Shown piece by piece: positions 11,022 through 24,500 of a DNA stretch of 64,000 nt. Below the pieces are notes generated by a model. That model did not search any database. It saw only the letters and a program-made list of their open reading frames with translations, and was not told the origin of the DNA. How positions within the stretch are numbered: position 1 is the stretch's first letter; the number at the start of each line of letters is the position of its first letter. The stretch comes from Ancylostoma caninum. Taxonomy: Eukaryota > Nematoda > Chromadorea > Rhabditida > Ancylostomatidae. Made by a program: the position numbers and the translations under genes. Location of the stretch: positions 434,001 to 498,000 of the forward strand of contig JBAJFG010000012.1 of NCBI GenBank assembly GCA_037903475.1, written 5' to 3'.

Positions 11022-14000
11022 TCAGAATCGCTTTTCGAGGTCACGCTGATCACAGCGCAATCTCACACAGGCTTTCTTCAGATCCTCAATATTCGGACCA
11101 TTGGTGGTATCGCCACTCCCATCATTAGAGTCAGCACCTTCGGTTGCCATTGCATCCATTGCATTTCTATCACGTTCGGCGAGGAAAGAGGGGCCAGGCT
11201 CGTTGGTAGGATGAGGCGCAAAACGTACTCTGAACAGACAGACATCAAGGCAACTGCAATTATAATATTCTTTGAAAAAACGAATAAAAAAGAAAGAAAA
11301 TGAAAACATGAAAAAGAAAGCGACAGCACTCGAACGGCAGAGATTGCGAGAAAAGTAATTAAAGTTTATTGCTACATTTAAACATCTTAATACACATTTA
11401 AATACATTCTAACCACTAAGTACTGAACGTACACTTTGTTGTCTTTCCTTTCTTTGGCTAGTTTATTGGGTATAGTAATCTGGTTAGAATCAATTTCTGG
11501 TTTTACCCCCATCGGACTACTCGATATGCTACGTCTTCGAGGCGTACGCTTACACTACAAAACACAAGCTACCTGCGTGGCTGAATCGACGTCTTCTCCA
11601 TCGGCCGACCACTATTCGCCCTTCAAAAATCCAATAGAATGAGACACGAAAAACTTTAGCAACTAAGGAACTCCGAATAGAATAACAAATCCAGAGTGTT
11701 TGGTTAATATATTCAATAGTCATTACTTCAAACCATCTTGTTCAACGAAATTAGAGTACTCACATTCCACACACCCCAATTTTCCTTTTCGTAGGACGAG
11801 AGTGAGGCGAATGAGACTCAGGTGTCACAGCGGCCTCTGAAGAGTCGACTGGGTTCTGGTTGCTGGATGAGCTGGTCCCAATTCTAAGTGGATCCACTCC
11901 TCGTCTATGCTTGCCCGTTACCTTAGTCTAAACAAAGATTATAAAAGTGGGACAATCACATACAGTGAGCGTCGATGGAAGTGCGTTTATCGCGGACTCA
12001 GGAACCGCTTTGAGCAACCGCGCCGCTCGAGCTGTAACAGACGCCCTGGTAGCAAAGCATAAGGATTTCTCGATTGTTAGTCAGTATTCCTGATAACTGA
12101 AATCAAATAGGATGAAAAACCACAAAAAAACCCTGATTAGCTATACCGGCAGCGATTTAGGAGCAAGCAGCAAAGCCGTGCCGCGTAGCTTCTCGAGTCC
12201 GCAGAAAACATACTTCCATCCACGTCCACTGGTAGACCATAAAGGATTCGGAACGGATAAGAAACACGTCGTTTACGGGAAAATCTCCACAATGTACGCC
12301 TTCTTAGGTTTTAAGGTGTCTTAATCCCTCGCAAAGACAGCTAGCGCAGCTGGTTGTCGCATAGAATAGTAATGATTGGAGATGCAGAACGTGCAATTTA
12401 GTCTTTATTCTATTTAGTCTGTTACCCTGGTTTGGCCAGATTGTGCGTTCATGAGTTTTAATCCCAGGATCACCACCGCCGTGGAGACACAAACTGAAGA
12501 ACGAAGTTATAACCCCCCCCCCCCCCCCCCCCCTGCTCCTGCCACTGTTTCACGATGATAACTACCACTAAATGTACGCAAAAACCATTACTATAAAATC
12601 TTCCTGAAAATTTCGAAAATATCATACGAGGTGTTCAGCCAGTAAAGATAAAGCCTTCAGCTCAACGTTACATAACGCAGAACTTCGCAGAATCCAAATG
12701 AGCTTAGCGACAAAGTGAGCGAGGTCTGAATTGAATCCCTCGAGATAAAAAGATTTGAGACTGCGGAGCTTTGTAGTAACAGGTCAGAACAAAAGATAAG
12801 GATAATGCTGATAATGCTTGACACCCACACTCCCAGATCCACTGCCACGATTATCTTCCTCGGCACCAACTTCAGTTTTGGGAACACGACGTTCGGGTGT
12901 GATAATTAGCTGTAAAAGTACCGATAACTTTAACGTTGTATCATTTGATAGGTATGCATGAACAGTAGGTTGTCAAGAAAGAGACGAGATCAGAAACTAC
13001 GTAAAAAGATGGATGACATAAATTTGGAGTGCTGGTATCGAAATTCAATTTTTCGAATGAATACACAGAGAAACGTCAGTCTTGATTTCAGAACTCGCAA
13101 TGCGGGCACTAAGAGATCATTCGTTAACCCACGTTGACATGCGTTAACCCAAACGTTGATCCTGTAACGGTTCACAAGTACTAGCGTAGGCTAGCGAGTA
13201 ATGTGGCGCTGTCCCAACTGAGAGAGGTGCAACCACTACTGACTTCCCTTGCACTTGATCAGATAAGTGTTGCATCAAATTCGTTGGTAACACAACGATA
13301 CAATATTTCCAGAACTGACACTTGCTCCACCTATGTTCTACTTTTCTCCCCGACATACATCTGATCTACTTCTCGATCTACTTTCCTGCCTTCTAGGTGC
13401 ACTATATAAACCCATTTATTTTCACCTATACCACTACTCTCTGCTGATGACCCTCTGGGGTGGTTTATTGTACAGATTTCTGTCTTGGGGATGAGGCGAA
13501 ATAGGATACATTTATTTTTCTTATTACAAATAAAAGCTCTTGCTTTGCCTCACCGCTGCAAATTTTGATTCAGAAAACAATAGTTATAGTTCTTGGCTTT
13601 CGCTTTACTTGACTTGTGTAAATGTCCGAAATAGTTGAACGTCTAAGTTAAACTCACTCGTTCAGCACGTTGCTCCAGATCGACGACAGCTGGTGGAGTT
13701 GATGAGATAATCTCCACGCTATTACTACGACCTCGTTCTTCCTTCAAAACGTAATATAAATCACACTGGGATCAGCAGAACTTCTATGTACAAATATAGT
13801 GCAGGACTTCTATAGTCTAAACATGAAACCAACGTTTCACGCGTTCCTTAGATGTGATCACACACCTACCCCGGATTGAGGACGAGTTGAAGGGGACGCC
13901 GACGGACACGTAGGAGGTATTTGACGGCAAGGATGAACCGGACACTGCCTCCTGTTTGAACGATCGCGAGAACCTCTATCGTCAGTATCGAACAGGTCGT

Positions 14001-17000
14001 TGCGAAGTTCTTCGCGAAGACGCTGTAGTTATCAGCGAAAAATAAAAATAATGCATATAACAACATATCCTTTGATATTTTACCTCGTGGCGCTCACGAT
14101 CGGCATCCAAAGCCCATGAATCTATACCATGTATATGACGACCCAGACGCTCATGTAGCCTACGCCGACGCAAAGAGCTGCATTGTTGCTGCACCATACG
14201 AAGCTGTCGTGTCCTTCTTTCAAGGAGAGAAAGAGCCCTGTAACACATCATCATATATGATTGATTCCTTTTTAGTTAAATCTATAAAAGATCTACTCTT
14301 ACAAATGAGAGAACCGATACTAATTCTCAAGTGACCACATAATTTTCAGTGAAAACGTATAAAAGTTTTACTACCCACGATGAAAAAAAAACATAAAAGA
14401 AAAGGGTTGATGGAAAGATGAGCGGAAACCTAAGGAAATTACAAATCAAACGTCATGCGATAAACACCATCACATGCTCTTTGCGGAGCTCATCCCGGCT
14501 CTGGCTTCCAGACCTTCTGCGCCTCTCTTCTCTGGTGAGTTACACCCTTTTTTTTCAATTTTCTCGAAATACTGTGCCCTTGTTCGAGCTTGAAACGGGG
14601 TAAGGCGGCTTCATCGACGGCACATTTTCTCCAGGTGAGTACTCAAAGGTTGGAAAACACTAATACAGCTTCCATGTACGGTTTGGGGCTCTTATATGTT
14701 TGTCGCGAACTTCAGCAGAAAAAAAGTAGGCAGATTTCTGTATCGGAAAAAAATTAGGCAGATTTCTGTATCGGAAACGCAAAAGTTAATTGTATAATTG
14801 CACCGTCATTGTTTCCAAGGCAAAAAAAGAAGATTTGAGCAGAAAACCTCATCAACAGCGTTTCTAGAACATGGGTCTGAGCGCCCAAACACTGGGAGCA
14901 AACCTACTCTTGTTAGAACTTCCAAAAGCTGTATAAGGAAGTATAAATACGAAAATAACCATTACTATTATAGTTACGCTAACACAGATTGTTTCACGAA
15001 CCTTGGAACATCCCGTACACCACCACTTCGACTAGAATTAAGGCAATCCGTTCTTTCCGAATCTGTGCAAGCACTAGTGCCGACTTGGTTTGAAGTACCA
15101 CACTGCAACAGAAATAAAAATAAATAAAAACGGTTAAGGAAGTGGATAAGATGGAAAATTTAGAATTTTTTCCACCACTCACCGACTCCCCCTCCAGCTC
15201 GCGATTCCTAGGCAAACTTTCCGCTTGAAGAGAGCTGGCATGCAGGCCCTCGTACACTAATGTTGAGTTCACAAAATGATTCATGGCTGCATCGAGCTTA
15301 TTGCGAAACTCGTCCAGTACAGTCTTCACGATGTCTGGGAGCTAAATATGAATGTACCAGTTTGCTCTTCCTACGGGACTTCATCTCCTTCTTCGTGCAT
15401 CCTGATGCCGAAAGAAAGAGCGCGACCTCAGTGCTATGTTGGAGAAACCGCGCTTCCTCAGCATATATGCATCGGGTTGTTACGAAATTAATTGCCGTTT
15501 TGGGGTATGCACAAATAAACACCTCTTTTCTGTGGAATTTGAGCAATTCTAAGCCAATTTGTGTGACCTTCCGAAAAGGCTTTTCCTCCTATTTCAAGAA
15601 CTACTTTAATATTCTGGATAGCTCTTCCCAGTAGCTTTCTGTAGAGTCGCGAACAACTGATGAGCAGACGCGATTTTTAGGTGATCATGGTTAAAGACTT
15701 CAAACTCGATCACTCTGCACCGAAGGTATCCGATAACCTTGTATTTTTTTTCGGCTTTGAATCGGCTCCCTAAAGGACAGTGAGCTACTGGTTCGCGAAA
15801 ATTTCTTTCAGAGATTCTGAACCCCAAGGCGCCCAAGGTCGTGATAGCAGGTTGTTCCTTGGCGATCAAGGGTTAAGGACAGCTGGGAAAGCTGAATCGG
15901 ATCTTAGCACTCGGACGTTGAGAGCAGGGATGAATGCTCACTATGCTACAGTTTGGAAACAATTTAATTCAGTCGACAGGGAAAGAAAGGTGTGGAAATG
16001 GACACCCCACGATCTGATTAATGATCAGCGTCTTACCTGGTGGTAGATTTCTTCTAACTTAATTTTTCGGCCCAAAACGACTCATTTCTAGGCCATGTGA
16101 GGACTTAGATAAAGCATGGTTTCTGTACTATAACAAGAAATGAGGATGGGCATGAGTAGAGACGTTTTCTCATAAGTTCTCCTAAATAAGATAACTCTAG
16201 GGAGGTTGTGTCAGGAATTTGGTGGTGTTGTGTGAGTATGGTTGACTGCAGCCTCCTCCAAACTAGCCAAGCGTTGACAGCAGAGTCCTGATATTCGAAA
16301 ACCTGCTGTAGATATGGTTAGCGGTGGCGAACAGAATCAGGTTTTCCTCTGCTCCCAGGTAGCGCTTAGCCTCTCACTTAAAAACTCAACCGGCAAAAAC
16401 TAGCGCAAAGAGGCATCGCGGTTCTCATTCATTCGCCTCATTTCTCAGGCCTTTCCCTTACTGAGTACCACTTTTCCCCAGTCCCAGATGCAAACCTGCG
16501 ACAGCAGCAGCTGCTGATCTGAAGCATGCTGGAACTGCCTTCCAAATTGCGAATTCTTGTGATGTCAGTTTTTGTTGTAAAGGGGTGCAATCAGACTAGA
16601 TTGTTGGGGAGGATATAACGTATCAAACGGGCACTACACTGATGAAGAGCGTCGTGTATAAGTCGAGTATAACTCTTTGAAATGGAGTATGTGTTCCGCC
16701 AATTAATTTCTCACCAACCTGATATTTGGACTAGGGAAAGGCAAGCCGACAAATTCTTACCTGTTGAAGCTTGGCGGAAATCTCTTGAGCAATGGTGACC
16801 TTCCTTTCAAGTTCATCATGACAAGAAAGGATTTCGAATTGCATATCATTGGCAATGAGTTCAAATGCACGAAGAACGTTTTGGGTACTCTAAAAAAACA
16901 CAAAATGACTTGATGCATAAGAGAAGAAAATGAAAAGATTCAACTACATTTGCAAACTAAACTAATTTTACACCCTCGGTTTCAATAAAAAGACACTCTA

Positions 17001-20000
17001 TCCTTCAAACAGGTTAGAATCTCTGTCTAACTGAATTAACAACTGGATTTACTTAGGAAATAACATGTTCTCGAACAGGACTAGTGAAATACGCAAGTCA
17101 GTGGAGTGAGAACGTTGCCACTAAGGATACATTGGGAAGCTTCCTTCACTTCACTCACTGGCACACGTCGACTGAATTCTACAGGTGCCAGACGTCAATA
17201 CCAAAATCTCGACTGGCAAATGAAGGTTCGGAACATGGCAGAGCGTATTTATGTTTATATCAGTGGAGAAAAGCAATTTTTGCTATGTAAATCAAATGCA
17301 AAAAAAAGTGATCAGCTGCAGCAGCTAATCTTTCCCTAGGGTAATGGTTGCTCCACAAACTAACAACTAGTTGGTGAACAAAGTGAAACACGGGACCACA
17401 AAGTCATTAAGATCAAGCAAGAATTACCTGTTGAAAGGAATCTTTAGCGTTCGCAGCATATGCGTCCAAGTCATTTACAGCTTGGTCGACAGCTTGGAAC
17501 CCACGACCGGTTGCTTCAGAAATGGATTCCCTACCAATCTAAATTAGCATTGAATGAGCACATATTCTCTATGAAATTGTTTTTTCTACGTAAAGAAGCT
17601 CAATACGAAGACGATTTCATAGAATTTCCAACAATACCACTATATCATTCATAGTCAAGAAGCGTTTCTCTTCGATTTCGTGACCATTATGGTTTCTAAG
17701 ACAGCACATCGAACATAGTTGACGCTGAAAGCATTCTCAATTACAAAAGATGAGCAACCGAAGAACTTGGAGCGCAACTGAAAAAAATCATTTCGAGGAA
17801 GGAGGGGAAGGGGGAGGGAGGGAGTGTGACCGAGAAAGAGAGAGGAAGAGAGAGGGAGGTAGAGAGAAAGCGGCCAGATATTGCTTATAAAAGGTGACGA
17901 AAAAACAAGTAATTGAATCAGAGCTGGAATCAAGGAGATATGTCCCAAAAATAGTTCAAAGTAATGTTGAGAAGAAATGAGCCAACTAACCACGGCCTCG
18001 TTTTCAGCGGCACATGTGCGACAAGACAAGTACACACCCTTAACCATAACTTCATCGCAAACCAGGCACTTGGGAAGTCGGCTTCTATCATTGTCTGTCT
18101 GGCTGTCTGCTGAGTCAGTATCAGGTGCACTGGGTTCAGAAACACGTTCCACAAGTGCTAAAAACAAAACTATTGAAATGTAAAATCGACGTCGCTTTTG
18201 CAAATGTTCGTGTACACCAGCGTGGATGAGAAAATGGAATCGAAAGCATTAGAACAGAGTAAATGAACAAGGAATGAATACCCTGCAAACGGTAGTTTAC
18301 GGAAAGCCCTTCCGGTGGAACTTTGGTAGGTTGACGACATTCCGGACACTTAATGACAAGTTCACCATTTGCTCCGCCGCCACGATTGAGAAATGGTCGA
18401 CCCTTTAATGAAGAAAAAAGTAGTTCTGGGTAACACCTCTCGAGAAACATGTCCAACCAACTTCGTCATATAAGTAATTGAATGGGGGATGTCGAACTCC
18501 ACCCAAACCGTGGTACTGCAGCGGTGGTGGAGGGCGAGGGGGAGGTTGCGGCCACAAATCTCCGTCGAAGCGATTCAACTGAAGATAAGTGATATAGTAT
18601 GGTGACCAAGTTTATTCATATCTATTAGTTTGTCGCCTGACATTAGTTGTAAACTGGAAAACGCCTACAAAAGGTGGTGCCTCCATCCGGTCCAGATTAG
18701 GCATCGCTATTCTCCTGATTCCTTCCAAGAAATTCTCATTTCTGTGTTCTGCATTTCGGGCGTCAGCCACCTTAACATGATCAATCATATATTGGCTGAA
18801 AACGTATCATCACGCCATTTTTTCACTTTGTAATCGTTCTGTGTCAAAATCTTGACCGCCAAAACCGTGATCGTTGAGTGTTCAGGTCAGATTAGATGAA
18901 CGCGTGGAATTAATGCAAAGCGAAGTCGATGATAAATTTGATTTGACTTACCGCGTCTTATTTACAACGCTATGTACACACATTTCAGATAGAATACAAG
19001 CTGTGGTTGAGCACTTACCATCAATATGAAAAAAGTATAGTAATCGAATCTATCTTTTTTTTTCTTGACTTTTTTTTGTTGTTTCCCTTTGTTCTTGCTG
19101 CTTTTCACAGGGATAGTCAACAAACCATTGGGTTGTTCGGAAAGTAACTGGGATTTTCAAGTTTCGCAGAAGAATCCTATTTTCCATAACGAAAGAACAT
19201 TAATCAGTGATATACTTCCTAATTTCTTCGATTTCCTTTTGCCATCTGTCTGGTAATTTCATGAGTGCTCTCTCGTGGAACTTCTGGTCTTTTTCACCGA
19301 AAAAAAAAACCGAGCTACACAAAATTTGATATGCTCATCTTCGGTAAAGGTTCCCCATTCGAGTAGTTCTTTAAGGATCGGAATAAGTGGCGGTCAGATG
19401 GCGGAAGATCAGAACTCAGGCCTATATGGTGGATGCTACATCAATTTCCAGCAAAACCTAAGAATTTTTGCTGAGTCACCAGAGATGCACGCAGTCAAGC
19501 ATTGTCTTGGTGGAACACTACCCCTTCGCGACTCGCTAGTTCTGGTCGGTTTTTTAATGGCTTCATCTAATTTCTACAGTTATCGAGTAGAGGTCCGAAA
19601 TGAAATTCTGGTTCCTTGAAAGCACTTCAAAATATGTCATACCTCCGTAGTCCCAAAGGAGTAGTGTTTCGTCAGGACAATGCTAGACCGCATACAGTGG
19701 ATGTCAATGGCGGTGGCCCATTCGCGACCTCGAGAAGGTCCCCGCGCGCACTGGGATCGGTGTCGTCTGCCGCCGGAATCTAATCCTGGGCGCTATTCTT
19801 CCTGATTCCTTCGAAAATCCTCAAAACGGGTGGAAAAGATGTTGGAAATAGCATAACAACAGCAGAAGACATCGGTTATGGCGCGCGCGTTGCTGTTGCG
19901 CGACATCCTTCTCGAGGCCGCGGATGGGCCAACGCCATTGTCGTCCATTGTACGTCTTTGGCGACTCGGCAAAATTTACTGGAGCTTGGTTAGTAACTAA

Positions 20001-21502
20001 CGTTGCATCCACCATATAGCCCTGATCTTCCGCATTCTGACTACCACTTATTTCGATGATTGCAAAACTACCAGCATGGGAAAACCTTTACCGAAGACGA
20101 GGATATCAAATCTTATGTAGCTTAGTTTTTTTGCTGAAAAAGATCAGAAGTGCTATGAGAGAGGAATTATGAAATTACCTGAAAGACGGGAAAAGGTGAT
20201 CGAACAAAATAGAAAATATATCATTGATTAATGTCCTTTCATTATGACAGATTAAAACTTTTTGCAACGCATGAAAATCCTATTTACTTTCCAACGACCC
20301 AATATTTAGATGCCACGAAGGCAACCCAGTCGTTGTGTTTAAGATTTTGCCAGACTTCAGAAGAAAAACTCATACCTTACATCTAATGGCGAAGTGATGT
20401 GAAACATATGAGAAGTCAACGGAATCAGGACGTTGCATTCCATCCAGCTGAACGCATACCCCTTTAAAGTTCGCTGGTTTAGTACCCTGCTACCTAGGCT
20501 GGGAGCGTAGTTTCCACGCACGATGCAATATGGAGTGTGTCTTCACAGATGAGCCATAATTCCTCATTTTCAAGCCACATTAACAATGATGATTAATGAG
20601 ATGCTACTACACGGTAGTTACCTTAACTCCACATCGAAAAGTTCACCGCTCTTTTAAAAGGTCAATAGTGTGTTTGCCAAACGGGAAAACACCCTAATTT
20701 CATGGATTTCTCATATGTTCCACGTTACTTCACCAATGGATATAAGTTCCGGGTTCCTCAGAGCGAGAAATCCAGCAACTTCTAGGTTTCCTAAAGCATG
20801 AAACCGAGCAAAATCTCAAAAGGCACTGTATCACCTCGTTTTCGTGGTTGAGATTTTAGAGGATTCTGAACCTATTCTATGCGGTGAGTCCAGCGGTCCA
20901 CATAAAATGTTACGTAATGGTCTTTAAACCCATTTTAAACGATTTTCGGGGAAGGATTTCGGACAGTTTGTCGAGCAGAGTTGACTCATGAACCTGTTGT
21001 CAAGCTCCGCCCACCGCGGCTGCAGAGTTGGTGAAGCGTTGGATCCTCCAAAAACGGGGTTCTCTTCAATTACATGGGTTCTGACGTGAGTCATTGGAAT
21101 CAGCGTGACGAGGGGGTAGCGGATTGTAGGTATTAACAGGCAGAGTCCGTTGATATCTACATTCCACGAAACGAGGTGACACACTGTCTTTAAGCGCAAG
21201 AATTTGAGCGGGTGCTGCCTGTAAGGAATTCGGTGACGGCATCGCGGGAATGAGCGAGCACTAATTAGCTTGTTAAACATGGAGCAATTGCTACTAAATA
21301 TGTAATGATATTCGAAAAATTTCTGAATATGTCAAGGCTAGACACACTAACTCACCAGTCGCTCCACACAATTTGCGCAAAACGAATGTCCGCAATTGAG
21401 TTGTAAGGGTCGCTCAAAACGTAAGCAACATATTGGACATTCAGTCAAATCCTGTAGCCGAGCTCGTGGGAGAGGAGGAGACGACAAAATACTCGAAAGC
21501 AT
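11022..21502 (-). CDS. RING-finger, coiled-coil TRIM-like protein, 13 exons
   Basis: Exons (minus strand): 21502-21356, 18578-18462, 18402-18282, 18157-17991, 17538-17428, 16889-16761, 15341-15183, 15102-15002, 14237-14084, 14022-13870, 13741-13658, 11927-11764, 11229-11022. Phases agree throughout and give 604 residues. The RING begins [19 protein letters not shown]22, C25, C37, H39, C42, C45, then C107 and C110 (KCPECRQ). The last pair is pushed 61 residues away by a proline-rich insert, against the usual 10-20. A second Cys cluster (C159, C162, C174, C177) resembles a partial B-box. Residues about 185-317 are helical and coiled-coil-like, as in RBCC proteins. An Arg-rich helix (about 350-402) and a Ser/Pro/Asp-rich tail follow; no NHL or SPRY domain is seen. 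The likely role is E3 ubiquitin ligase. The exon 2 donor (GTTGGT) and exon 3 acceptor (AAAG) are non-consensus. An additional small exon between 11930 and 13650 cannot be excluded. Confidence 0.85.
11965..12230. repeat. Imperfect inverted repeat in a RING-gene intron
   Basis: GATGGAAGTGCGTTTATCGC on the plus strand at about 11974 resembles GATGGAAGTATGTTTTCTGC read from the minus strand at about 12215, followed in both by GGACTC. The arms are about 45-60 bp and diverged. Open frames exist on both strands, so a small exon here is possible but unsupported. Confidence 0.4.
12512..12532. repeat. Poly-C tract
   Basis: An uninterrupted run of about 21 C residues in an intron of the RING gene, likely a slippage-prone simple repeat. 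Its exact length in an assembly should be treated with caution. Confidence 0.9.
19128..20302. mobile_element. Palindromic mariner remnant made of two inverted 3' ends
   Basis: Both ends carry a mariner-type inverted repeat (TTGGGTTGTTCGGAAAGTAA at the left; the inverted right end reads TTGGGTCGTTGGAAAGTAAA). From each end inward runs the C-terminal part of a mariner transposase. The minus strand shows [20 protein letters not shown] and PDRW-like blocks in broken frames; the plus strand shows [13 protein letters not shown] and MKLPERREK. The element is thus two C-terminal halves head to head, with no N-terminal DNA-binding domain. It lies in intron 1 of the RING gene. A MITE is nested in the right arm (19695-19950). 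Non-functional. Confidence 0.75.
19695..19950. mobile_element. CAGTGG-ended MITE, copy 1 (TA target site)
   Basis: The element starts CAGTGGATGTCAATGGCGG and ends with the inverted copy ...CCATTGTCGTCCATTG, with TA on both sides. Inner terminal repeats contain TGGCCCATTCGCG and CCTCGAGAAGG and extend at least 45 bp. TA duplication and CAGT ends suggest Tc1/mariner mobilisation. It is inserted in the mariner remnant and split its transposase reading. A sister copy is at 48462-48731. Confidence 0.8.
20815..21262. repeat. Dispersed foldback repeat family B, partial copy
   Basis: Shares AAGGCA...CACCTCG, TTCGTGGTTGAGAT and GGTCTTTAAACCC with the full copies at 43877-44287 and 47952-48372. It lies in intron 1 of the RING gene. 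The right boundary is uncertain. Confidence 0.55.
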
Positions 21503-24500
21503 CCTAAATCACATATTTTCAGATCGTTCAACGGCAGCCTTGCTGTTTCAATACAACGTATAATAAGTACAAGAACATGTGCTTGAGCACAGAGGGAAAA
21601 TCCGCGAAAATAACAGCTCTGAATGTACTACAGTGATTATGCAAGCTTCAACAATGTGTCCTCATTACAGCAGATCCCTAGGCGTCAGTCAGCGCATTTC
21701 TTGTGCAATTTCACACTAAGGCGACCATCTACGCCCGAATGCAAGAAAACTATGTTTGTATCTCACTGCACCATGAATATACAGTGAAATGCAGGAGGTG
21801 TGTGAAAATTCCGCAAGCGTAGAGACTTCGAGTCATTGATACAAGGATGCTGAGACCAACTTTGTATGCCATGATGGGTAGAATGGAATCGAGGAGGAAA
21901 GGGGACAATAGAGGTGGACGTAATGCATAGAAGTCACCATGAACCTCAGCCTAAGCCGGAGCCTTGGCTTCAACGTGGCTCCCCAATTCTTTTTTCGCCG
22001 TCAGAATGCAGTCGCTCGCGGTGAAGATACCAGCAGGCGACAGCTTCATGCCCATGAGAAAGAAAATATTTTGAGCACGTACTATGCGCTGCCCATGACT
22101 CAGCAGAGAAGATCGCCCACATGCATGAGGTCCCCAGAAAAGGCCTAGATGGAAACCGAAGTAACGTTGGACATAAGCGTTGCATAACGAACTAAAGGTT
22201 GTCGACCAACACTTTTGAAGTAATAAAAGATCTAAGTAGATGATTACTACAATCCGGAAGGGCCGCTGAGCAACCAAACAGAACAAACGTCAAGAGTGTA
22301 TTGAGGGATGAGCAAAGTCGCAGTACTGACGCAGTTCAGACGCAAGTCAGACGCACGCGTTCAAAATCTCAAGGTGACAGTGCAGTGATCAGGGTGAACA
22401 TGCCGCGTTGACTGGTCTTCATGGAAAATCGTCCTCAAACAAATGCGTGCGTCTGACGCGCGACTAATGCACGCACCTGAGTATCTAGTATGAATTGTTT
22501 GTGCAATGTGGCACTTCACACATGTCTTGCCCGTTTGCCCAAAAATGCATAACCCAACACGTTTTCTCACCACACATGTAGCACTCGATGTCAGTAGAAC
22601 TAATACAACTCTTCTAGGCACAATTCGGCTAGCTCTGCCCCAAAATTTCTAATTAAAAATTTTCGCCCAAACTGAACGCGAATATCGTATTCATTTTGTA
22701 CCGTACTCCGTTTTTCTAGGGTTACGATAGGTATATTGTAGGTACGGTATCTCACAAAATCCTCTCAAATTTTCCTTAGAGGGGTTGTATTGGATTGGCA
22801 GATATTAGAGAAAGGTATGCGAGAAATAGCGTAGCATTCGGAGAGGCATGCAGGAAATGCAAATTATATAGGCACAAATACTCAATTATCGTTGTTTTTG
22901 AAACAGACTAAACGTTCCCAAATTCAAACGAAGAAATTAATAAGAATTTCTCTTGAAGCGTGGAGCGTAAGCGTCCAGGTGACCCCACTTCAAAGGTGAC
23001 GGAACAACAATGAGTGGACACAACCGCGAAGAACTGACGAAAATACACGTCAACGAGTGATTTTGACACGATTTCGCAAGAAAGCTGTTATCGCCCCGTT
23101 CACACTGGTGGGGGGCGTGGCTTTCTAGTAACAGCTCGCCGACACGTTTAGTCAACAGAGTATAATGAAAACAACAAATATAGTCTTACTTGACAAACTA
23201 TTTACCACTACTGGCCAAAATAATAACGAATTAGTGTAACTATTCAACTGGTGAAGCCCACGTGGACATGTAGAGTGCCCTAGGGAAGTTGTTAGGATCT
23301 TGATCGGGTCAAACTGTGTCGAACCCGAAGTCCGATGGGTCTAGCGGGGTGCAGTGGTGCTCACTCTACACAAGGATACAAGAAAACGGAATCTGAGGCG
23401 TTTCCAGAAAATTATGCAGCTTTTCCTGCTGCGCGCATGACTGCCGTATGTCGGGCAGCGCTGGGCCTGCAAAAAATGGCTTTTAGAAGCTGTCTGTGTG
23501 AATCACGAAGGGGCCACTTCGTTATAATCGACGATAATGCTGCCTCCAATCGCCATCGCTCACCCTCAAAATTTAACGTACACATCGTAGATTGTAGACC
23601 GGGATTCAAAAATATCATCAGATTCCTGTTGTAACTTATAAATTGGTAAGTTATAAATTGTTTCCCTTTTTTCCCACTAACTTGGGAGGTTATTCTACTT
23701 CGTAAAGATGCAGCACCCGTTGGAACCCTCTATTCCGAATGAGACCGCCAGTAGTGACACATACTGTCAGCACATCACAAATGCTCAACGAATACAAAGA
23801 ATCATGAAATATCTGAGGAGGAATACAAAGCAAAGTTGCCTTGCGCGAACAGAGCTGCCTTGTATTATTAGTAGGATCGCGTGTGAATCCGCGTCGCGGG
23901 ACCCACGGATGTCAACCGGAGCGTTGTTAGTAGTTGTGCGGGAAACAGCACTGCGATTCCGTGAATTTCTCATGTGATTCGCTCCATTTCACTGGTGGAT
24001 GTGAGTTCCAGGTCCCTCGGAACCCCAAAATCCAGCATATTCTCAGAAACGAAGATTTGGGCGGGTGCTACTACCTCAGCGATTCTGGAATGGCGAACGC
24101 AGGCCGAACACGTTTCAACAGCAGTTACACCGCGAGGTGAAACCTTATTTTGTCGCCCCACGAGCTGCGTTCGCCCCTAGAAGGCTGTGTTTAGGGGGCG
24201 ATGAACTGGTTTGCATGTCTCAAACCTAGCATAGCAGCTCAATCTGGGCACAGGGCTGTGTTCGTACTGCAGACTTGGGTAAGCGGATGCTTACCCTAGC
24301 TCATCCAAAAATAATTATTATTGCACTGGACTACGATTTTACCCGAGCCTCAGCCAGCGTGACGAGTCTCGCCTGGCTCCCCTTGTCTCCGCTGGAGCGG
24401 AGACACGACTAAACTTTGATGCTCAACCAGCGGCTTATATACACCTCTCAAGGGACGTGTCGCCACGTGGCAAGGAGCAGGCAGAACACAGGTTGAACTG

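Noticed and set aside
12112..12324. Plus-strand 70-codon ORF as a gene
   Set aside because: It lies in an intron within an inverted repeat, with no splice partner or domain.
17655..18203. 182-codon minus-strand ORF as a stand-alone gene
   Set aside because: Only its first part (18157-17991) is an exon of the RING gene; the rest reads through a consensus donor into intron.
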